From NCBI GenBank assembly GCA_964625175.1, contig CAZVAO010000095.1, positions 1 through 8,761 of the forward strand: DNA of 8,761 nt. The letters are read 5' to 3'. This DNA comes from CAZVAO01 sp964625175. GTDB lineage: Bacteria; Bacillota; UBA994; PWPR01. The position numbers were made by a program, and so were the translations under genes. Under the pieces are notes generated by a model. The model was not told the origin of the DNA. It saw nothing but the letters and a program-made list of their open reading frames with translations, and ran no database searches. Shown piece after piece: positions 6,281 through 8,761 of this stretch (its first letter is position 1; every line of letters starts with the position of its first letter).

Positions 6281-7537
6281 TTGCATATCCTAGAATTAGA
6301 GAAAAACACCATACAAGAACTGATTGCTATTGCCAGTGGCTTAAATATTGAAGGATATGCTCGTTTGCGTCGTAAAGAGCTGGTATTTGAAATCCTCAAA
6401 GCCACGATTGAGAAAGACGGCTCGATTTTTGCGGGCGGCATTCTGGATATCATGGCGGATGGGTTTGGCTTTCTAAGACCCATCAATTACCTGCCCAGCA
6501 ATGAAGATATTTACGTTTCTCCTTCACAGATTCGCCGCTTCAACATGCATACGGGTGACTACGTTGCGGGTAAAGTGCGTCCTCCTAAAGATAGCGAGCG
6601 TTATTATGCCTTGCTTTTTGTTGAGGCCATCAATGGGGATAGTCCTGATCGTGCTGCGAAGCGCATCGACTTCCGCAATTTGACCCCGATTCATCCCATA
6701 CAACGCTTTACATTGGAACGCGAGGATCGCGAGATTTCTACACGTTTGATTGATTTAATCAGCCCCATTGGCAAAGGGCAACGCGGCCTGATTGTTTCGC
6801 CCCCTAAGGCGGGTAAAACCACAATTTTGCAAAATATCGCACGCAGTATCGAGAAGAATCATCCAGAGGCACACCTCATTATCCTCTTGATTGATGAGCG
6901 ACCTGAGGAAGTAACGGAGATGGAGCGCACGGTGAGTAATCGCTGTGAGGTATTAGCCTCTACGTTTGATGAAAAGCCCGAGAATCACCTCAAGATTGCT
7001 GAAATGGTTAATGAACGTGCCAAGCGCTTAGTCGAACACGGTCGCGATGTCATCATTTTATTGGATAGCATCACGCGCCTCGCTCGGGCCAGTAATCTTG
7101 TTGTAGCATCCAGTGGCCGCACGCTCTCAGGTGGATTGGATCCAGCGTCACTTTATTGGCCGAAACGCTTCTTTGGATCTGCACGCAAGATTGAAGAGGG
7201 TGGCAGTTTAACGATTTTAGCAACTGCACTCGTCAACACAGGAAGCCGCATGGATGACATCATTTATGAGGAATTCAAGGGGACAGGCAATATGGAGTTG
7301 CATCTTGACCGCAAGCTGGCAGAACGACGCATCTATCCCGCGATTGATATTCTGCGATCGGGGACAAGGCGCGAAGAATTATTAGTGAGCGAAAGCAATC
7401 TGGAGATTATGTGGAAGTTACGCCGTTCCTTGAATAATGACAACAATTTCAGCACCGTTCAAGAAATTCTCAAGAATTTACGCCTCACGCAAACCAATCA
7501 AGATTTCTTAGACATCATCGATCAAGTATTTAAATAA
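6281..7537 (+). CDS. rho: Transcription termination factor Rho
   Basis: Hexameric RNA-dependent ATPase that releases transcripts. The 418 residues match E. coli Rho (419) almost domain for domain: Rho N-terminal helical domain (about 1-47), RNA-binding OB fold (50-120) and RecA-type motor (150-400). Primary-site residues are kept (Phe62, Phe64, Arg66, Tyr78, Glu106, Arg107, Tyr108). So are Walker A PPKAGKT (174-180), catalytic Glu206, Walker B LLDS (260-263) and arginine finger Arg363. The residues that contact bicyclomycin in E. coli also appear intact (Lys179, Thr180, Glu206, Arg207, Asp262, Ser263, Thr320, Lys333, Gly334), so drug sensitivity is plausible. There is no long N-terminal insertion. 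Odd points are a two-residue insertion at VSNRCEV (217-223) and several substitutions in and after the Q-loop, for example RARASN for the usual RARAYN and LYWPKRFFGSARK for LHRPKRFFGAARN. Start is TTG with a perfect ribosome binding site. It is fourth in the operon. Confidence 0.96.
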   Translation: MHILELEKNTIQELIAIASGLNIEGYARLRRKELVFEILKATIEKDGSIFAGGILDIMADGFGFLRPINYLPSNEDIYVSPSQIRRFNMHTGDYVAGKVRPPKDSERYYALLFVEAINGDSPDRAAKRIDFRNLTPIHPIQRFTLEREDREISTRLIDLISPIGKGQRGLIVSPPKAGKTTILQNIARSIEKNHPEAHLIILLIDERPEEVTEMERTVSNRCEVLASTFDEKPENHLKIAEMVNERAKRLVEHGRDVIILLDSITRLARASNLVVASSGRTLSGGLDPASLYWPKRFFGSARKIEEGGSLTILATALVNTGSRMDDIIYEEFKGTGNMELHLDRKLAERRIYPAIDILRSGTRREELLVSESNLEIMWKLRRSLNNDNNFSTVQEILKNLRLTQTNQDFLDIIDQVFK

Positions 7538-7545
7538 AAGGAGGA
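7538..7545 (+). promoter_or_regulatory. Ribosome binding site of the aldo/keto reductase
   Basis: AAGGAGGA directly follows the rho stop codon and lies 6 nt before the ATG at 7552, favouring this start over the in-frame ATG at 7561 (spacer 15 nt). Confidence 0.8.
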
Positions 7546-7551
7546 CCCCCT

Positions 7552-8577
7552 ATGCACACCATGCGATTAGGAAAAACCGATCTTATTGTTAACCGAACAG
7601 GCTTTGGCGCGCTGCCAATCCAACGTATCGACAAAGAGGAATGCGCTAAATTATTTATTAAAGCGTATGAACATGGCATTAATTTTTTTGACACAGCACG
7701 CATGTATAGTGATAGTGAAGAGAAGATCGGCTATGCTCTGGCACCCGTACGCAGTGAAATTGTCATTGCCAGCAAATCTCACGCCACCACAGGAGAAGAG
7801 CTATTAGAGCATCTCGAAACGAGCCTTGCCTTGCTCAAAACCGATTACATCGATCTTTACCAATTACATAATAAGAAGTTTGTCCCCCAACCTGGTGGTG
7901 ACGACGGTCTTTACGATGCTATGCTGCTGGCTAAAGAACAGGGGAAGATTCACCATATTGGGATTACGTCCCACAGTCTTGAAGTCGCTTTGGAAGCGGT
8001 TGAAAGCGGTTTCTATGAAACGATTCAATTCCCACTTAGCCTTATTTCTAGCGATGCTGATCTCGAGCTGATCCAGAAAGCGAAAGAGGCGGATGTCGGT
8101 GTCATTGCGATGAAAGCCCTAGCGGGTGGTCTGATTAACGACGCTCGTCCAGCCTTCGCTTTTTTACGGCAGTACGAGAATGTTCTCCCAATCTGGGGTA
8201 TACAGCACGACTGGGAACTGAATGAGTTCTTGCAATACGAGGCGGTACCCCCTGTTTTAGATGATACACTTCTCAAGCAAGTCGAGACGTATCGGGAAGA
8301 GCTGGCTGGCAACTTCTGTCGCGGTTGTGGCTATTGTATGCCATGCCCCGTCGATATTCCGATTAATACAGCGGCTCGGATGTCCTTATTGTTGCGTCGC
8401 GCCGTTTACCAGAATTTCCTCACGCCTGAATGGCAAGAACGCATGGAACGGATTAACGACTGCATCGAATGCGGCCAGTGTAGCAGTAAGTGCCCTTATG
8501 GCCTAGATACACCGGAGTTGCTTAAGAAGAATTACATTGATTATAAGCAATTCTTAAGCGAACACCTCCCAGAGTAA
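7552..8577 (+). CDS. Aldo/keto reductase with C-terminal 4Fe-4S (ferredoxin-like) domain
   Basis: A 341-residue cytosolic oxidoreductase. The N-terminal TIM barrel (about 1-240) opens with MRLGKTDLIVNRTGFGALPI and carries the classical tetrad: Asp47 and Tyr52 (FFDTARMY), Lys75 (IASKSH) and His106 (YQLHN). The C-terminal part has two cysteine clusters, C256-C259-C262-C265-P (FCRGCGYCMPCP) and C304-C307-C310-C314-P (CIECGQCSSKCP), expected to hold two 4Fe-4S centres. This architecture is common in strict anaerobes and suggests electron exchange between a carbonyl/alcohol substrate, NAD(P)H and a ferredoxin-type partner. The substrate cannot be predicted. It starts 14 bp after the rho stop and ends just before a strong terminator, so it is the last gene of the operon. 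Its place after rho, where Bacillus has rpmE, is not something I recognise as conserved. Family secure, function unknown. Confidence 0.93.
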   Translation: MHTMRLGKTDLIVNRTGFGALPIQRIDKEECAKLFIKAYEHGINFFDTARMYSDSEEKIGYALAPVRSEIVIASKSHATTGEELLEHLETSLALLKTDYIDLYQLHNKKFVPQPGGDDGLYDAMLLAKEQGKIHHIGITSHSLEVALEAVESGFYETIQFPLSLISSDADLELIQKAKEADVGVIAMKALAGGLINDARPAFAFLRQYENVLPIWGIQHDWELNEFLQYEAVPPVLDDTLLKQVETYREELAGNFCRGCGYCMPCPVDIPINTAARMSLLLRRAVYQNFLTPEWQERMERINDCIECGQCSSKCPYGLDTPELLKKNYIDYKQFLSEHLPE

Positions 8578-8597
8578 ACAAGCATGCTAGATAAATG

Positions 8598-8629
8598 GCC
8601 CCGATTCGTCATGAAATCGGGGCTTTTTT
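8598..8629 (+). terminator. Intrinsic terminator of the operon
   Basis: A perfect 9-bp GC-rich stem, GCCCCGATT (8598-8606) with AATCGGGGC (8615-8623), closes an 8-nt loop and is followed by six T (8624-8629). It lies 20 nt after the aldo/keto reductase stop and ends the five-gene operon. Confidence 0.95.
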
Positions 8630-8652
8630 ATTTGGATGAAAGCCTCTTATCA

Positions 8653-8671
8653 TAGGTTGCTTACGAACCTA
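8653..8671. repeat. Small palindrome after the operon terminator
   Basis: TAGGTT (8653-8658) and AACCTA (8666-8671) form a 6-bp stem with a 7-nt loop. A second tiny hairpin, CACC (8677-8680) with GGTG (8684-8687), follows. No T-tract is present. Their role is unknown. Confidence 0.35.
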
Positions 8672-8697
8672 ATATTCACCGAAGGTGTGATTGTGCG

Positions 8698-8724
8698 AAA
8701 AAAGGGTCGGCGCGGAGACCGACC
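8698..8724 (-). terminator. Possible minus-strand terminator formed by the first repeat copy
   Basis: Read on the minus strand, GGTCGG (8724-8719), an 8-nt loop and CCGACC (8710-8705) form a GC-rich stem followed by C and six T (8703-8698). This has the form of an intrinsic terminator for a leftward gene beyond the right edge. Because the arm belongs to a repeated motif it may instead be a dispersed palindromic repeat that happens to adjoin an A-tract. Confidence 0.4.
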
Positions 8725-8761
8725 ACTACGGTATAACAAGGTTAGAATAACAAGGGTCGGC
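8702..8761. repeat. Start of a 50-bp-period repeat, cut by the right window edge
   Basis: The 10-mer AAGGGTCGGC occurs at 8702-8711 and again at 8752-8761, exactly 50 bp apart, with the second copy ending at the last base of the window. The first copy is the left arm of a GGTCGG/CCGACC palindrome (8705-8724). Between the copies ATAACAAGG is repeated at 8733-8741 and 8747-8755. This looks like the edge of an intergenic palindromic repeat family, but only one unit is visible. Confidence 0.5.

Noticed and set aside
8702..8761. CRISPR array at the right edge
   Set aside because: Only a 10-bp identity between two positions, no full-length repeat plus spacer structure and no cas gene in the window; a palindromic intergenic repeat explains it better.

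Overview
The window looks like chromosome from a Gram-positive-type anaerobe (Bacillota; I lean to a Clostridia or Negativicutes relative, without support for a genus). The reasons are strong AGGAGG-type ribosome binding sites before nearly every gene, a clean TTGGGT-17-TATAAT promoter, a UUG start on rho, a ferredoxin-like aldo/keto reductase, and a gene order (class II aldolase, small transaldolase, GlpX, Rho) that parallels the fbaA-tal-murA-glpX-rho neighbourhood of Bacillus, here without murA. Base composition and codon use look even across the window, with no sign of recent transfer in the coding part.

Layout. Positions 1-2009 (minus strand) hold a cytosolic prolyl oligopeptidase with its complete catalytic triad; its last few residues lie off the left edge. 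A 145-bp divergent intergenic region separates it from a stand-alone malic enzyme (2155-3327, plus strand), which is closed by a hairpin terminator. A 325-bp gap follows, with no gene; it carries an inverted/direct-repeat cluster and the promoter of a five-gene operon: class II fructose-bisphosphate aldolase (3653-4507), small transaldolase (4544-5191), class II fructose-1,6-bisphosphatase GlpX (5204-6178), transcription terminator Rho (6281-7537) and a 4Fe-4S aldo/keto reductase (7552-8577). A textbook intrinsic terminator closes the operon at 8598-8629. The last 120 bp are non-coding, with small palindromes and the start of a 50-bp-period repeat cut by the right edge.

How the genes fit together. 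Malic enzyme supplies pyruvate and reducing equivalents from malate. Aldolase and GlpX form the triose-phosphate to fructose-6-phosphate branch of gluconeogenesis, and the transaldolase links fructose-6-phosphate to the non-oxidative pentose phosphate pathway. Rho is a general transcription factor whose linkage to this cluster is old in Bacillota. The gap in front of rho is a C-rich, G-poor stretch resembling a Rho loading site, so rho may control its own expression inside the operon.

I found no mobile element, phage, CRISPR array, RNA gene or defence system. The window is mainly housekeeping metabolism. The points most worth checking are the rut-like rho leader, the cluster of unusual residues around the Rho Q-loop, the operator-like repeats before the aldolase promoter, and the repeat at the right edge.
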